From: Labia minor
Lineage: Eukaryota; Arthropoda; Insecta; Dermaptera; Spongiphoridae
DNA length: 64,000 bases
Direction: 5' to 3'
Assembly: GCA_963082975.1 (NCBI GenBank)
Contig: OY720347.1
Location: 17,435,187 to 17,499,186 of the forward strand
Shown here: in pieces, positions 45,016-56,137 of the stretch
Position numbering within the stretch: position 1 is the first letter of the stretch
Layout: every line of letters begins with the position of its first letter
Position numbers and translations under genes: made by a program
Notes under the pieces: model-generated
What the model was told of the DNA's origin: nothing
Databases searched by the model: none
What the model saw: the letters and a program-made list of their open reading frames with translations, nothing else

Positions 45016-45614
45016 TACTATCTAGCCAGAGATAGTAATGCGATCACGAAAATTTTCGAGATTTTGATGTTTTTATACGATTTGAAAGTTCCTGAATCAT
45101 TTTCACTAAGGTTGAGAAAAATGTCTGTGTGTGTGTATGTATGTAGACAAAATTACACAAAAACGATTTGAGCTAGAATCATGAAATTTGGTTTACGGGC
45201 ATTATTCAAAATTCGTAGTTTTCTATCAACTTTTGAGAAAAGTAGCTCAACCGGAAGAGGGTCATTACCTACCACGTTTTGTTTTTTTTTTCTCTAAAGT
45301 GACCATAAAAATAAAGATATATGTTTGATAGTTTTTCATATTACATATTTTATTACATATTAAAAATTGTATAAAACTGCTATATATAGAATATCAGCTT
45401 GATAGAATCGCTGAAAGTACCAGAATTAATTTTTTAACACTGCAAATCACTGCAAAACACGTGACGAGGTGCCATCAACAAAGATCCAAAGATGCGCTGG
45501 TTTAATAAATATTATTTATTAATTGTAATTTATAATTAATTTAATTTAAATATAATATTTTATGTTATTTAATCCAATTCAAATTGCGAGATAGTCGAGT
45601 GGAGACACTCCAGC
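45016..45614 (+). mobile_element. HINE-B, full length
   Basis: 5' hairpin TACTATCTA / GAGATAGTA, TG microsatellite at 45124-45145, block 2, and intact GCGAGATAGT plus GAGTG-GAGA-CACTC at the 3' end. Confidence 0.9.
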
Positions 45615-46340
45615 TTATTTGTGTAACGTTTCTCTTAATAGTAATATTTTAATTTAAGTAAAATGTAATCATTTTTTTTTAAGAATGGATGTCATTGAAA
45701 GAGAGTTGCATGGAAATGTTGATGATTGACAGGACATGCTTTATTTATACAATAATATTTATAAAAATTTCCTAATTATCCATTCATCAGTTGGAAAACC
45801 TCTAGTATTTTTTTTAAACATAAGTTTTCTATTAATATAATAGAGAGATTCCAATTATAGTAAATTTATATTTCTTAACAAGATAATTAAACTCTCCTTC
45901 GAAAACAAATTTTTTCTTTTAATTTCGCTCACTTCTTTTCTTATTTTTATGTCAGTCTTAGAATTTTTTTTATTATATTTTTTTCTTTAAAGAAACAAGT
46001 GTTTAAATTAATCAATCTAATTAAAATCATTCACTTTAAGTATTCTTGGGAAGTACAATAAAAAAAACGAGGGATAAGTAAAGGGTGGAGAGAGAAGCGG
46101 AGAATGGGTTTGAAAAAAAAGCACTCATTTTCTTTAGTACTCTTTATTCTCAACCCTCCTATATGTATATATCTATCTTTAGCAAGAAAATTAAGAAAAA
46201 AAAGGGAAGGAAAAAAGAATGATAATTATGTTGTAGTAAATAAAATTGTAGTAAAAATCGTGTGTAAATTGACAAAGTTTTATTTTTTTTTCTTCATGCC
46301 ATTATATATATTATATTTTACAAAAGTTTAGTAAAGTGTT
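45615..46340. other. AT-rich spacer
   Basis: Nothing recognised. A 75-codon frame at 46104-46331 is A/T-driven and not convincing. Confidence 0.5.
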
Positions 46341-46885
46341 TGAATTGGAATTCATTTTCGCTTCTCTTGTTTCTCACATACTCGTATACCCTACTCTCTT
46401 AACCCTCCCTCCCTTAACACACTCATTCATACATATTTAAGTGCATTAACTTTAATCCAAATGAAGATTTTCATCAGAGTTATAAAAGTTAATTGAATGA
46501 ATTAATTTATATTAATTAATTGAAAAATACAAAAGACTTAAATATGTAAGTTCTAATAAAGAGAGCAATAATTATTCTAATAATTATAAAAGAAATAATT
46601 TTTCAATCAAATTAATTTGATTATTAGATTAAATTTTAAAATTGTGATATATTATAATTTGATGGATAATATTTAAATGGATTTGTCATTTAATATAAAG
46701 TAAAGAAAAAAATATAAATAATTAATATTCCAAAAAAGAGTATTTTGATTATGAAAAAAATGAATTACTTATTTAAATATTAAAAAAAAATATTATAATT
46801 AAATATCGTTAGTTGTATTAACGAACAATAATAAAATAAATGATAGAAATTTAATTTTTTAATTTTTACAAACGTGTATTTGTAA
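46341..46885. other. AT-rich spacer with a short C/T-rich patch
   Basis: 46360-46430 is pyrimidine-rich (CCCTACTCTCTTAACCCTCC). The remainder is AT-rich. Confidence 0.4.
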
Positions 46886-47000
46886 TTAGCGCACGCACCT
46901 CTTCTCGTTCCCTCAACTCCCCTCGCCACCTCCACTCCCTCCACTGGCCTTTACTGACAGGTGAGTGTCGAGCGCATTCAGTTGGCATTCATTGTCCATT
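46886..47000. other. GC-richer island 20 with CAGGTGAGT
   Basis: Short C-rich island. CAGGTGAGT near 46959 is an exact match to a strong 5' splice-site pattern and also contains an E-box (CAGGTG). The upstream DNA is a pyrimidine-rich stretch rather than an obvious exon. Confidence 0.35.
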
Positions 47001-47012
47001 GCATAGGTCCAT

Positions 47013-47335
47013 AGGTTCCGAAACTTTTTTGTGTCGTAGACCCCTTGCCATGTTTTTCGGTTTTGGGTAGACCCCATAAATTGATTTTGATTTTTTTATA
47101 AAAAAAATTTACCCTTTTTTTTAGAGCCTAATTGAAAAATCAAAAAATGCTTCAAAAGTCATGTCGGAAAAAACGATTTACCTTCTTTTTAGAGACATAT
47201 TCAAAATAATCAAAAAAAATTTTTTTTTTTTGAGACATATTCAAAAATCCATGCCGGAAAACAATTTACCTTTTTTTTAGAGCCGGGACCCTCATAGACC
47301 CCCATTTGGACCTCCAAATTGGAGGTTAAAATATT
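47013..47335. mobile_element. hAT-like remnant with internal repeats
   Basis: GTTCCGAAACTTTTTTGTG and TCGTAGACCCC resemble widespread hAT-derived ends. Inside, a unit containing ATGYCGGAAAA, TTTACCTT and TTTTTAGAG recurs two to three times, and AGACCCC recurs near the far end. Outer ends and target duplication are not definable. Confidence 0.45.
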
Positions 47336-48633
47336 AAATACATTAATAATTAAATTAAATAAATAATAAAAATTCATAATTTATTACATAAATATAAACA
47401 TAAGACAGATATATTAAGAAAAAAAAATATTTAATGAAAATTCTATTGTATTACTTTCATGGAATTATATCAATAATTCATAATATAAATGAAATGTATA
47501 TAATTTATATAATTTCTTATTAAATCAATTTAATTAAAATACAATAAATCATTATAAATTCTAATATAATATGTATTAAATATTCTCTTATTGTTTCACA
47601 ATTAATAATTAAATCAACTCAATTTTTACTTAAATGTCACAATTACTCTAAGATCCATCATCATCTTCATCTGACATCATTATTTACTATTAATATTTAA
47701 ATTTCTTATAATATACATTTATAATATTTTGCATATTTCGATTATTATATAAATAGATATGTTCATATGAATCTTTAGAAATGATTATAAATTTATATTT
47801 ATCTCTCTAAAATCTATTTAAACCACAGCACGACCACATATAATTAGTATTTTGAAATTCATAGGTAATAAATAATTTTCTAATATTAATAACATATATT
47901 TTATGTCAGTTACTATATTTACTAATAATTTTGTTTTATTTTTTAAATGAATAATACAATTTATTTTTTATAAATTATAATTGAATTATATCTATTTTTA
48001 GAATAATTTAACCTGCCAATTTGAAATTCACCAATTTCTATACCCGGGAGAAATCAACTCTTTTTTGAACTACAGATCAAGAATTTTTTAAAGTAAGTAT
48101 ATAATTCCTTAATTATATATATGCATATAGGATATAATATTATATGCAATTTTTGATAATTTTGAATATTGAGCTAGTTTTTTTCTTTGATTTTATAATT
48201 TTATATATTAAAATAAAGTTTTAAAAAATGTATTTTAAAGAATATTTGTATTACTTTCATTTGCAAGGTATAACTACTATTTATACTCTCAAAAGAATGT
48301 CACTTTATTTATTTATTTCTACTTATTATTTATGTCACTTTTTTGTGTGAATTAAATTGTTTGTCTTTAAATTCAAATTTATTTATTTATTTATTTTTTA
48401 ATTCTTTACTAATTTTTAGCTTTGGCTAATTTCAGAAGAAATATTAATATTTTTTTATTATTAGTAATAAATTCACAAAGTAAATTTAATTGTAACTGAT
48501 AATTATAAAATTTATCACTAGTCGAAAAAGCAATAGATACTTTCATATAACAAAAATAAAAATAAAAATATTAAGAAATAAGTCAGTATTCATGATTTTT
48601 GAAAAAATTTAAATTTTGATATAAAATCAATAT
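47336..48633. other. AT-rich spacer
   Basis: Long AT-rich stretch with no recognised element. It ends in AATAT, the left target duplication of the LTR element. Confidence 0.5.
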
Positions 48634-49091
48634 TGTTTGGGACAAATCGTAACCCTTCAACCATTTCCCCTGACCCCTCCTTTTTATGAGTGTACTTAAG
48701 CGCGCTCTGGCGAATACACTATATACACTTTAAATATACTTTACATATAGATTTTACGCTGTGATGTTCTGTGTAGAAAAACCGCATATAATATCCGCTT
48801 TCTTACCAGTTATATATAACACCCGCTTTTCACCCGCTACATATACATCTACACACAATCATCTCACACCCGCCTATAAGCAGGAAGAAACACGCGTTTT
48901 TCCTGCCCTTTCACCGCGCATATGTACTTCGCAACCCGCAAGACGGAAGGGACAGTTTAACAGCAAAGTGTTGGTCACCATCATCCTAGCGTGGTAAGTA
49001 CACTCACTGTTCCTTTCATCGAACCAGCCCAACCCGCAGGAAACGGAGATTAAAACCGTCTAACTGCGAACGGTTTGCTTCGTTTCATTCA
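48634..49091 (+). repeat. 5' LTR of the Bel/Pao element
   Basis: TGTTTGGGACAAATCG to GCTTCGTTTCATTCA. Contains several TATATA-like motifs in the first third and a GGTAAGT splice-donor-like site at 48993-48999. A 78-codon frame in the LTR is present in both LTRs; no function is assigned. Confidence 0.95.
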
Positions 49092-49686
49092 TTGGTCCTT
49101 CAAGCATGGATATCCATTCATTGGTCATTCGAACAAGTATCTCCATCCGTTACATTGTTGCTTTAAGAATCAGAAATCCTTTGGTGTTTTTATACCTAGG
49201 ATATCATTTCTGCATTCTTTCCAGACCGCGAACCCCCGCGGACCATCCGGTCTAAACGCTTTCATAATTTTTCCTTATCTTTTATACTATTGATTGTTCT
49301 CAAACACGCCCGCAATAATAATTAATTTGATTAAGAAATTAAATAATTAATAATTTATTATTTTTATTAATTGGGTATAATATTAATATTAATATTTTGT
49401 TTAATTGCGATGAAAGCAAAGAAAATTTCATATATATTTTTTCATTCAGGATAAAGTTCAAAGTTATTTTATAAAAATATTATAAATGTATTGTTTAAAT
49501 CCTATTTAAATTTATAAATAATACATATTGAGTTATAAATAATAATTCTATGTAAATCGATTTTTATTAAAACATTTTAGAATAAAAATATAAATAGTAT
49601 ATATATATAAATATATATTATAATTTAAAATATAAATAAAATTAAATAATTTTGACTGGAATTTAATTCAACTATATATATTTATA
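49092..49686 (+). other. Leader between 5' LTR and Gag-Pol
   Basis: Begins TTGGTCCTTCAAGC directly after the LTR, so a TGG one base downstream could start a tRNA primer-binding site; the primer tRNA is not identified. The second half (49310-49686) is much more AT-rich than the LTR and may be an intron or relaxed leader. Confidence 0.6.
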
Positions 49687-52600
49687 ATGAATTCTGAAAT
49701 TAGACTTTCGATTGCTGAATCAAAAAAGGAAGCTTATTATGAGAAAATTACGGAATTATATAATAAATCAAAACATATTTCTTCTCGCGATTCTAAAGAA
49801 AATACCTCATTTTTAGCCGCAACTGCATCCATAGATAATTTAAGGGAAGAATATATTAAATTGATTGGTGAAATTAATGAATTGAATATATCTTTGGATG
49901 AAAAGTATAAACCTTCCTTTAAGGCTTGGTTAAACTTCGAGGATATTTATAATATGGTCAAAGCCGAGAGACTGTCCATCCTCGAACACCGCAAATCATC
50001 CACTACAGCTCCTGTAGGTCAATCTGATCGCAAAATAAATCTACCTCCAATTGCAATTAAGCAATTTGATGGACTACCGCAAAATTGGAGTCTATTTTAT
50101 GAAAGTTTTAAAATTAATATTCACGAAAATCGCAACCTGTCGAATTCTGAACGTATTCAGTACCTCGTTGGCAGTTTAACTGGTAAGGCACGTTCAATTC
50201 TTATAGGCATTCGACCTGACGCAGAAAATTACCTCCACATTTGGAAGGAATTAGAAAAAAAATATCAAGATAAACGGGCCCTCGGGGAAGCGTATTTAAA
50301 CCAAATTCATGCATTAAAATATCCATCAATTAATAACTCTTCAAGTTTAGAAACTTTCATCGAACGTTTTGATGCTTCGATAGCCGCTTTTAAATCTTTA
50401 AAAATTGAAGATGCGTTAGATTTTATTTTTCTTTATTGGGGTTTAAGAAAGGTAGATACACAAACCGCGCAAAATTTTGAAATATCTGTTCGAGATAAAG
50501 AAATCCCTTCGCTTAATGATTTTATTACATTTGTTAAACAACGAGTGAAAATTTTAGACCGTATTCCGAACATAAAAAAAGATTCCGAATTTTCCGCGAA
50601 ATTACAAGTTACAAAAAATAATTTTCATTCGCATTTAACAGCTAACTCTGAAAAATCTATAGATAAATGTATCATTTGCAATTTAGAAAATCATAACTTA
50701 ATTTTTAAATGTTTTAAATTCAAAAACTTTCCCGTGAAAAAAAGGATCGAAATCGTTCATAAAAAATCATTATGTTCCAATTGTTTGAGTAGTAAGCATA
50801 TTGATAAAAATTGCAAATCAAAAAATACATGTTTTATCTGTAAGAAACGTCATCATACCCTTCTACACGACCCGGAGAGGAGAAGAGAGGAGGTCTCCAA
50901 TTCGAAAGGAGGTGGAGATACTTCTCCTTATCCATTCGCTCGCACGCCCCCTTCCACCTTTGAACCCGTAGTGGCTATGAGTCAGGCGACTAATCATATA
51001 TTTTTGGCAACAGCGCAAATCAACACGCTGGACTCTAAAGGGCGTGTTCAGACGGTCCGAGCGTTAATTGACAGCGGCTCACAAAGTCATATTATCACTA
51101 ATTCCTGTATTAAAAAACTAAAATTAAATTATTCTAAATTAAAACATCACTCGCTTAGCGGCATCGGTGGACATAAAACTTTCGTATTAGGTCGTTGTTC
51201 TTTTAAATTCTTTTCCCGAATGCCATCCGCAATTCAATATTCAATAGACGCGTTAGTGGTTAATACGATAACCAATAAATTACCATCTCAATCCATTTGT
51301 CCGGGAGAGTTTAAGTATCTCGGAGGCATCGCTTTGGCAGATGATAGTTTTTACAAACCGGGTGAAATTGATTTGGTAATTGGAGCATCGCTGTTTTCAA
51401 AATTATTATTATCGGGACGAATTAAGGCGCCTAATAACTTCCCAGACGCTATAGAAACCACGCTAGGGTATATTCTTTTGGGGGAATTTAACTCATCCCA
51501 ATCGAATAATGAATGGCTTTCTCTTCACATTTGGAATGAAATGTCAATTGAAAAAACTTTAGAAAAATTCTGGGAAATTGAGGAGGTCCCTAATGAGAAA
51601 TTGTTGAGTGAGGACGATAATAAATGTGAAAAACTATACGAGGATACTATTAAAAGGGAAAACGATGGAAGATATCTTGTTTGTCTCCCTTTTAAGGAAG
51701 ATCCTCAATTGCTAGGCAATTCTTTTGAAATAGCAAAAAATAGATTCTTCTCACTTGAAAGAAAATTAAATAATTCACTTCAAATGCGCTTAGAATATAA
51801 TAAAGTTATACAGAATTATATTGATAATAATTATTTATCGCTAGTAGAAAACCCTGATATAGATAAAGGGTATATTATTCCGCACCACGGGGTTTGGAAA
51901 GAGGACAAAATATCCTCTAAATTAAGAATTGTATTAGACGCGAGCGCTAAGAGTGATAGTCATCGCGCCCTTAATGACATTTTATATACAGGGCCTAATT
52001 TACAAAATAACTTATTTATCATATTATTAAATTTTCGATTATTTCGCTGGGCTCTAACAACGGACATTAAACAAATGTACCTTCAGATAGGGGTTAAATC
52101 GGAACATAGAAAATTTCAAAGATTAATATATAGATTTAACTCCAAGGACGCTATATCAATTTACGAATTTAATCGCCTTGCTTTCGGGTTAAATTGTAGT
52201 CCATTTCTCGCAATGAGAACTCTTCGCCAATTAGTATTTGAAGAAGGTAAAAATTTTCCATTAGCCGCAACAATCATTCAAAGGGATAGCTATATGGATG
52301 ACATATGCACCTCTTTAATGACTGAAAATGAAACATATAAATCCCGTTATAAAATAGAAAATATATTAGCTTTCTCAGATTCGACAGTAGCCCTAAATTG
52401 GATACATTCCTCTCCACATAAATGGAAGTGTTTTGTGTCCAATAGGGTAGCAAAAATTCATTCGTACTTAGAAGCTAAACATTTTTATTATATTGATGGA
52501 AAAACGAACCCGGCTGACTGCCTATCCCGCGGTCTCACTCCCGCTAAATTATTAAATCATCCCTTATGGTTTCATGGACCGTCTTGGGCTTATTCTAAAA

Positions 52601-53430
52601 GCCCAAATGAATGGCCGGTTAAGTCATTTAAATCTGATATTCATGAAACATTTCCGGAAATAAAACTTATAGCGTTAACTAACATACAAATTAATAAAAA
52701 ATCTAATGTTATATATGATTTAACTTTACGAATTTCCTCTTGGAAAAAATTATTAAAAATTATAATGTATATTTTTAAATTTATAAATATAGTCTGTCCA
52801 AAAAATAAAATATCTAATAATTCTAATATAGATATTGCAGAAATTAAATTGTTAAGGACTATACAAAAGTTACATTTTTCCAAGGAATATGAAACTATTA
52901 AATTGAATAAAATTTTACCCCGCCATCTCCAAAAACTCAATCCAATAATTGAGGGAGGTTTGATCCGCGTAGGAGGTCGCTTGAGAAATGCTGACATCTC
53001 CTATGATAATAAACACCCAATTTTATTACCTAGTGATGAAATTGTGGTGGAAAATTTAATTATTTGTTGCCATAGAAAATATTGCCATTCTGGGGCTAAT
53101 TTATTATTATCGCTTATTAGGCAAAGATTTTGGATTATTTCTGGGAGAAATTTAATCAAACGCCTAGTTAGACAATGCAATACATGTTTTCGCCTTCGTC
53201 CACGCCCTTTATACCCTCTAATGGCAGATTTACCCGCATGCCGCGTACGTCCCAGCAATGCCTTTCATCATACTGCATGCGATTACGCTGACCCTTTAAA
53301 GTGGCCTATGGGAGTGGTGGAAAAGGTGATTTTTGGCTCGGACGGAATTCCGAGGGTCGCATGGATAAAAACCAAATCCGGTTCATATAAACGACCGGTG
53401 GTCCGTCTGTGTCGGCTACCTACTCAATAA
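49687..53430 (+). CDS. Bel/Pao Gag-Pol polyprotein, 1247 aa, internally deleted
   Basis: Domains in order: DUF1759-type Gag at about residues 118-270 (IAIKQFDGLPQNWSLFYESF, LVGSLTGKAR); zinc knuckles at about 327-395 (CIIC, CSNC...HIDKNC, CFIC); aspartic protease of DUF1758 type with ALIDSGSQSH at about 460; and reverse transcriptase from about 745 (LRIVLDASAKS, TTDIKQMYLQI, FNRLAFGLNCSPF) to the YMDD catalytic motif at 869. About 20 residues later it jumps to FSDSTVALNWIHSSPHKWK, the late part of the Peptidase_A17/RNase H region, so the RT C-terminus and most of RNase H are missing. An integrase H2C2 finger follows (HRKYCH, CNTC at about 1129-1166). At CDYA (about 1198), the first integrase Asp, it jumps to the C-terminal DUF5641-type domain. 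Both jumps preserve the frame. The start is the first ATG after the leader. Confidence 0.9.
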   Translation: MNSEIRLSIAESKKEAYYEKITELYNKSKHISSRDSKENTSFLAATASIDNLREEYIKLIGEINELNISLDEKYKPSFKAWLNFEDIYNMVKAERLSILEHRKSSTTAPVGQSDRKINLPPIAIKQFDGLPQNWSLFYESFKINIHENRNLSNSERIQYLVGSLTGKARSILIGIRPDAENYLHIWKELEKKYQDKRALGEAYLNQIHALKYPSINNSSSLETFIERFDASIAAFKSLKIEDALDFIFLYWGLRKVDTQTAQNFEISVRDKEIPSLNDFITFVKQRVKILDRIPNIKKDSEFSAKLQVTKNNFHSHLTANSEKSIDKCIICNLENHNLIFKCFKFKNFPVKKRIEIVHKKSLCSNCLSSKHIDKNCKSKNTCFICKKRHHTLLHDPERRREEVSNSKGGGDTSPYPFARTPPSTFEPVVAMSQATNHIFLATAQINTLDSKGRVQTVRALIDSGSQSHIITNSCIKKLKLNYSKLKHHSLSGIGGHKTFVLGRCSFKFFSRMPSAIQYSIDALVVNTITNKLPSQSICPGEFKYLGGIALADDSFYKPGEIDLVIGASLFSKLLLSGRIKAPNNFPDAIETTLGYILLGEFNSSQSNNEWLSLHIWNEMSIEKTLEKFWEIEEVPNEKLLSEDDNKCEKLYEDTIKRENDGRYLVCLPFKEDPQLLGNSFEIAKNRFFSLERKLNNSLQMRLEYNKVIQNYIDNNYLSLVENPDIDKGYIIPHHGVWKEDKISSKLRIVLDASAKSDSHRALNDILYTGPNLQNNLFIILLNFRLFRWALTTDIKQMYLQIGVKSEHRKFQRLIYRFNSKDAISIYEFNRLAFGLNCSPFLAMRTLRQLVFEEGKNFPLAATIIQRDSYMDDICTSLMTENETYKSRYKIENILAFSDSTVALNWIHSSPHKWKCFVSNRVAKIHSYLEAKHFYYIDGKTNPADCLSRGLTPAKLLNHPLWFHGPSWAYSKSPNEWPVKSFKSDIHETFPEIKLIALTNIQINKKSNVIYDLTLRISSWKKLLKIIMYIFKFINIVCPKNKISNNSNIDIAEIKLLRTIQKLHFSKEYETIKLNKILPRHLQKLNPIIEGGLIRVGGRLRNADISYDNKHPILLPSDEIVVENLIICCHRKYCHSGANLLLSLIRQRFWIISGRNLIKRLVRQCNTCFRLRPRPLYPLMADLPACRVRPSNAFHHTACDYADPLKWPMGVVEKVIFGSDGIPRVAWIKTKSGSYKRPVVRLCRLPTQ

Positions 53431-53582
53431 TGGAAAACTCTCCATTATTTCTCCGGGCCCAAATAGGTTACGGAGAAATTTATTTTATTTATTTTACTTA
53501 ATATTTTTTGATCTTTTCTTTTCTTTGTTTCGCATTAAAAGGGGTATCGCTAGTTTTAAGATTTTGTTTTGAAGAATCCTTC

Positions 53583-53595
53583 AAGAGTGGGGGCA
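53583..53595 (+). promoter_or_regulatory. Polypurine tract of the Bel/Pao element
   Basis: AAGAGTGGGGG lies directly before the CA/TG boundary of the 3' LTR, in the position of the plus-strand primer. Confidence 0.75.
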
Positions 53596-54053
53596 TGTTT
53601 GGGACAAATCGTAACCCTTCAACCATTTCCCCTGACCCCTCCTTTTTATGAGTGTACTTAAGCGCGCTCTGGCGAATACACTATATACACTTTAAATATA
53701 CTTTACATATAGATTTTACGCTGTGATGTTCTGTGTAGAAAAACCGCATATAATATCCGCTTTCTTACCAGTTATATATAACACCCGCTTTTCACCCGCT
53801 ACATATACATCTACACACAATCATCTCACACCCGCCTATAAGCAGGAAGAAACACGCGTTTTTCCTGCCCTTTCACCGCGCATATGTACTTCGCAACCCG
53901 CAAGACGGAAGGGACAGTTTAACAGCAAAGTGTTGGTCACCATCATCCTAGCGTGGTAAGTACACTCACTGTTCCTTTCATCGAACCAGCCCAACCCGCA
54001 GGAAACGGAGATTAAAACCGTCTAACTGCGAACGGTTTGCTTCGTTTCATTCA
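53596..54053 (+). repeat. 3' LTR of the Bel/Pao element
   Basis: Same length and, as far as read by eye, same sequence as 48634-49091. It is followed by AATAT, the right-hand target duplication. The splice-donor-like GGTAAGT is at about 53955. Confidence 0.95.
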
Positions 54054-54058
54054 AATAT

Positions 54059-54240
54059 TATTGATCATATGGATCCAAATAAAATGTATCTCTAATAGAA
54101 TTTAATTCAATTATATTATACTAAATCTTCATAAAATATAATATCATTATTTTCTATCGAATTTCGTTTAATTGAAATTTAAATGCTGAAAGCTGTATTA
54201 TTTGTTGTATGATATTGAAATCACAATGTTGTATGAAGCC
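54059..54240. other. AT-rich spacer
   Basis: Nothing recognised. Confidence 0.5.
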
Positions 54241-54760
54241 AGTGAATTAAATACAGGATGTTCCTCGTTTATTAAACGTCTTCCAAATGGTTTGGGAGGG
54301 GTGGAGTATTGAGGCTTGATGGTAATGTCCAGGAAGGAAATATTCTTGACCAGGCTGGCCGCTGTAATCAAAGCCTTTATGAGGGGAGCACGCCCTTAAG
54401 GGTGGATGTACCGACAGACGAATGGCTGGTCAATGAAAGGCGATCTTGGTTGTAAGGGGATGAGGGTGTCGTCTTCGTTTATAATTTCATTAGGTGCACC
54501 GTCTGTATCCCCATCCCTGACAAATGACTCGTACAGAAAGATATATTTGAGTGTTTTTAAGTGGTCCTCAAGATGTTGGCAGCGACAGCTGCGCAAATTA
54601 GGGCAGAGGCTAGACAAGCCGCTCGCGCAATATCCGACTAGTTGTTGCTGTTGCCAGCAAATGAGAGAAATTTTCCTTTTCTTCTTTATTTTAACACCTC
54701 GGATGTTATTCGCTCACACACCCGCACGGATATTGTCTGCCAACTCAAAAAGAATTTAAT
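54241..54760. other. GC-richer island 21
   Basis: Open on both strands over 54396-54759 (117 codons plus, 73 minus) without recognised similarity. Contains GTTGGCAGCGACAGCTGCGC and a GCTGTTGCC repeat-like part. Candidate exon or conserved element. Confidence 0.4.
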
Positions 54761-55077
54761 GAAAAAAAAAAATATAACGAAATGCGAAAAAGAAAGATAA
54801 ATAAAATGACAACCATATTTTTCTTGTACCATTCTAGAAATTTGATTAAAAAATTTCATCAAGAATAAAAACTGGTTTCTTTAAACAAAATTCATTTAAA
54901 AAAAAGTTATTTTATCATTTCATAGATTCAATTATTAATTAATTAATTCATAAAATTATCAAAAATAAATGTCTTAATTTAAATAATTAAAATATTTTAT
55001 CTTTAAAAACTTATATATAATATAAATATATTTTCTAATTTAAATTTATATTTTGTTAGTTAGGGCTTTATTATAAA
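54761..55077. other. AT-rich spacer
   Basis: Nothing recognised. Confidence 0.5.
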
Positions 55078-55160
55078 ACAGGGTTTCCCAACTTTTTTTT
55101 TCCTATGTAGACGACCCCTTTTAAAACATTCTTCTCGTTTAATAAGCTCTTATTTTTTTG
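55078..55160. mobile_element. hAT-like solo end
   Basis: CAGGGTTTCCCAACTTTT followed by GTAGACGACCCC resembles widespread hAT-derived ends. No partner end or target duplication is visible. Confidence 0.4.
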
Positions 55161-55293
55161 ATGCCGTATAAGTATCTTAGTAAAGTTTAATATCCAACTA
55201 TGAGCATTTAATAGAGTATATTTTTTTGTAATTTTACAATGAAGTATTTAAACATTTTTATTACATTAGTAGTAGTAGTAGTAGTAGTAGTAT
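55161..55293. repeat. Spacer with AGT microsatellite
   Basis: AGT repeats at 55268-55292 abut the HINE-B fragment that follows. Confidence 0.75.
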
Positions 55294-55377
55294 TGCAGTG
55301 TTAAAAATTTAATTATGGAACTTTCAAAGGTATAATCAAGCTGAAATTCTATATATAGCAGTTTTATACAATTATTA
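55294..55377 (-). repeat. HINE-B fragment, local direct duplicate of 55785-55868
   Basis: 84 bp sharing private variants (TTATGGAACTTTCAAAGG, GTATAATCAAGCTG) with the neighbouring HINE-B copy and not with other family members, so it was copied locally rather than inserted independently. Confidence 0.8.
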
Positions 55378-55615
55378 GTAGTGCTAATAATATATAACAT
55401 GGACTGGATTATAATTCAATATTTTATAAATTAATAATTTCATACTAAATGAAATGATTAAAAGGCATTTCTAATACTACTAATTACTAGAAGTTTTTCA
55501 TTTAATTTAAAACCTGCCTAGACAATAATTTTATCATTATTTAATTTTCATTTTTTTTTCTCAAACTACTTATATTTACTGTAAAAAATAATTAAAATTA
55601 AAATAAAATAAATAA
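55378..55615. repeat. Spacer; 55465-55615 is an inverted paralogue of 39719-39870
   Basis: The sequence just beyond the 3' end of the minus-strand HINE-B matches the 3' flank of the HINE-B at 39049-39718. Confidence 0.8.
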
Positions 55616-56137
55616 GCTGGAGTGTCTCCACTCGTCTATCTCGCAATTTCAATTGGATTAAATAACATAATATATTATATTTAAATTAACTTTAATTAAT
55701 TATAAATTATAAATAATAAATATTAAACCAGCGCATGTTTGGCTTTTTATTGATGGCACCATGGCACGTGTTGGCGCGTGAGATTTGCAGTGTTAAAAAT
55801 TTAATTATGGAACTTTCAAAGGTATAATCAAGCTGAAATTCTATATATAGCAGTTTTATACAATTATTAATCATGTGAAAAACTATTAAACATATATCTT
55901 TATTTTTACGGTCAGTTTAAAGGAAAAAAAATCAAAACGTTGTGGGTAATGACCCTCTTCCAGTTGAACTACATTTCTCAAAACTTGAGTGAAAACTACA
56001 AATTTTAAATAATGCCCGCATACCAAATTTCAATGTTTCTAGCTCAAACCGTTTTTGCTTAATCTCGTCTACATACATACACACATACAGACATTTTTCT
56101 CAACCTTAGTGAAAATGATTCAGACAAGATAGTAAAA
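55616..56137 (-). mobile_element. HINE-B, minus strand
   Basis: Terminal hairpin GAGTGTCTCCACTC and subterminal repeat (TATCTCGC) at 55616-55645, block 2, a short CATA-type microsatellite, and the first block truncated: GATTCAG joins ACAAGATAGTAAAAA, losing the 5' hairpin interior. Confidence 0.9.

Larger units (their letters stand above)
48634..54053 (+). mobile_element. Bel/Pao LTR retrotransposon, complete with 5-bp TSD
   Basis: Two 458-bp direct LTRs beginning TG and ending CA enclose a leader, one long Gag-Pol frame and a purine-rich tract before the 3' LTR. AATAT precedes the 5' LTR and follows the 3' LTR, the 4-6 bp duplication expected of Bel/Pao. By eye the two LTRs are identical, which points to a very recent insertion. 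The coding region lacks parts of RT/RNase H and integrase, so the copy should depend on a fuller relative for mobility. Confidence 0.95.

Noticed and set aside
46104..46331. 75-codon frame with a hydrophobic N-terminus
   Set aside because: Made of Lys/Ile/Phe/Tyr-rich AT-driven codons with no similarity; expected by chance in this composition.
48761..48997. 78-codon frame present in both LTRs
   Set aside because: It lies wholly within the LTR and is repeated only because the LTRs are identical. No known Bel/Pao product is encoded in U3/R/U5.
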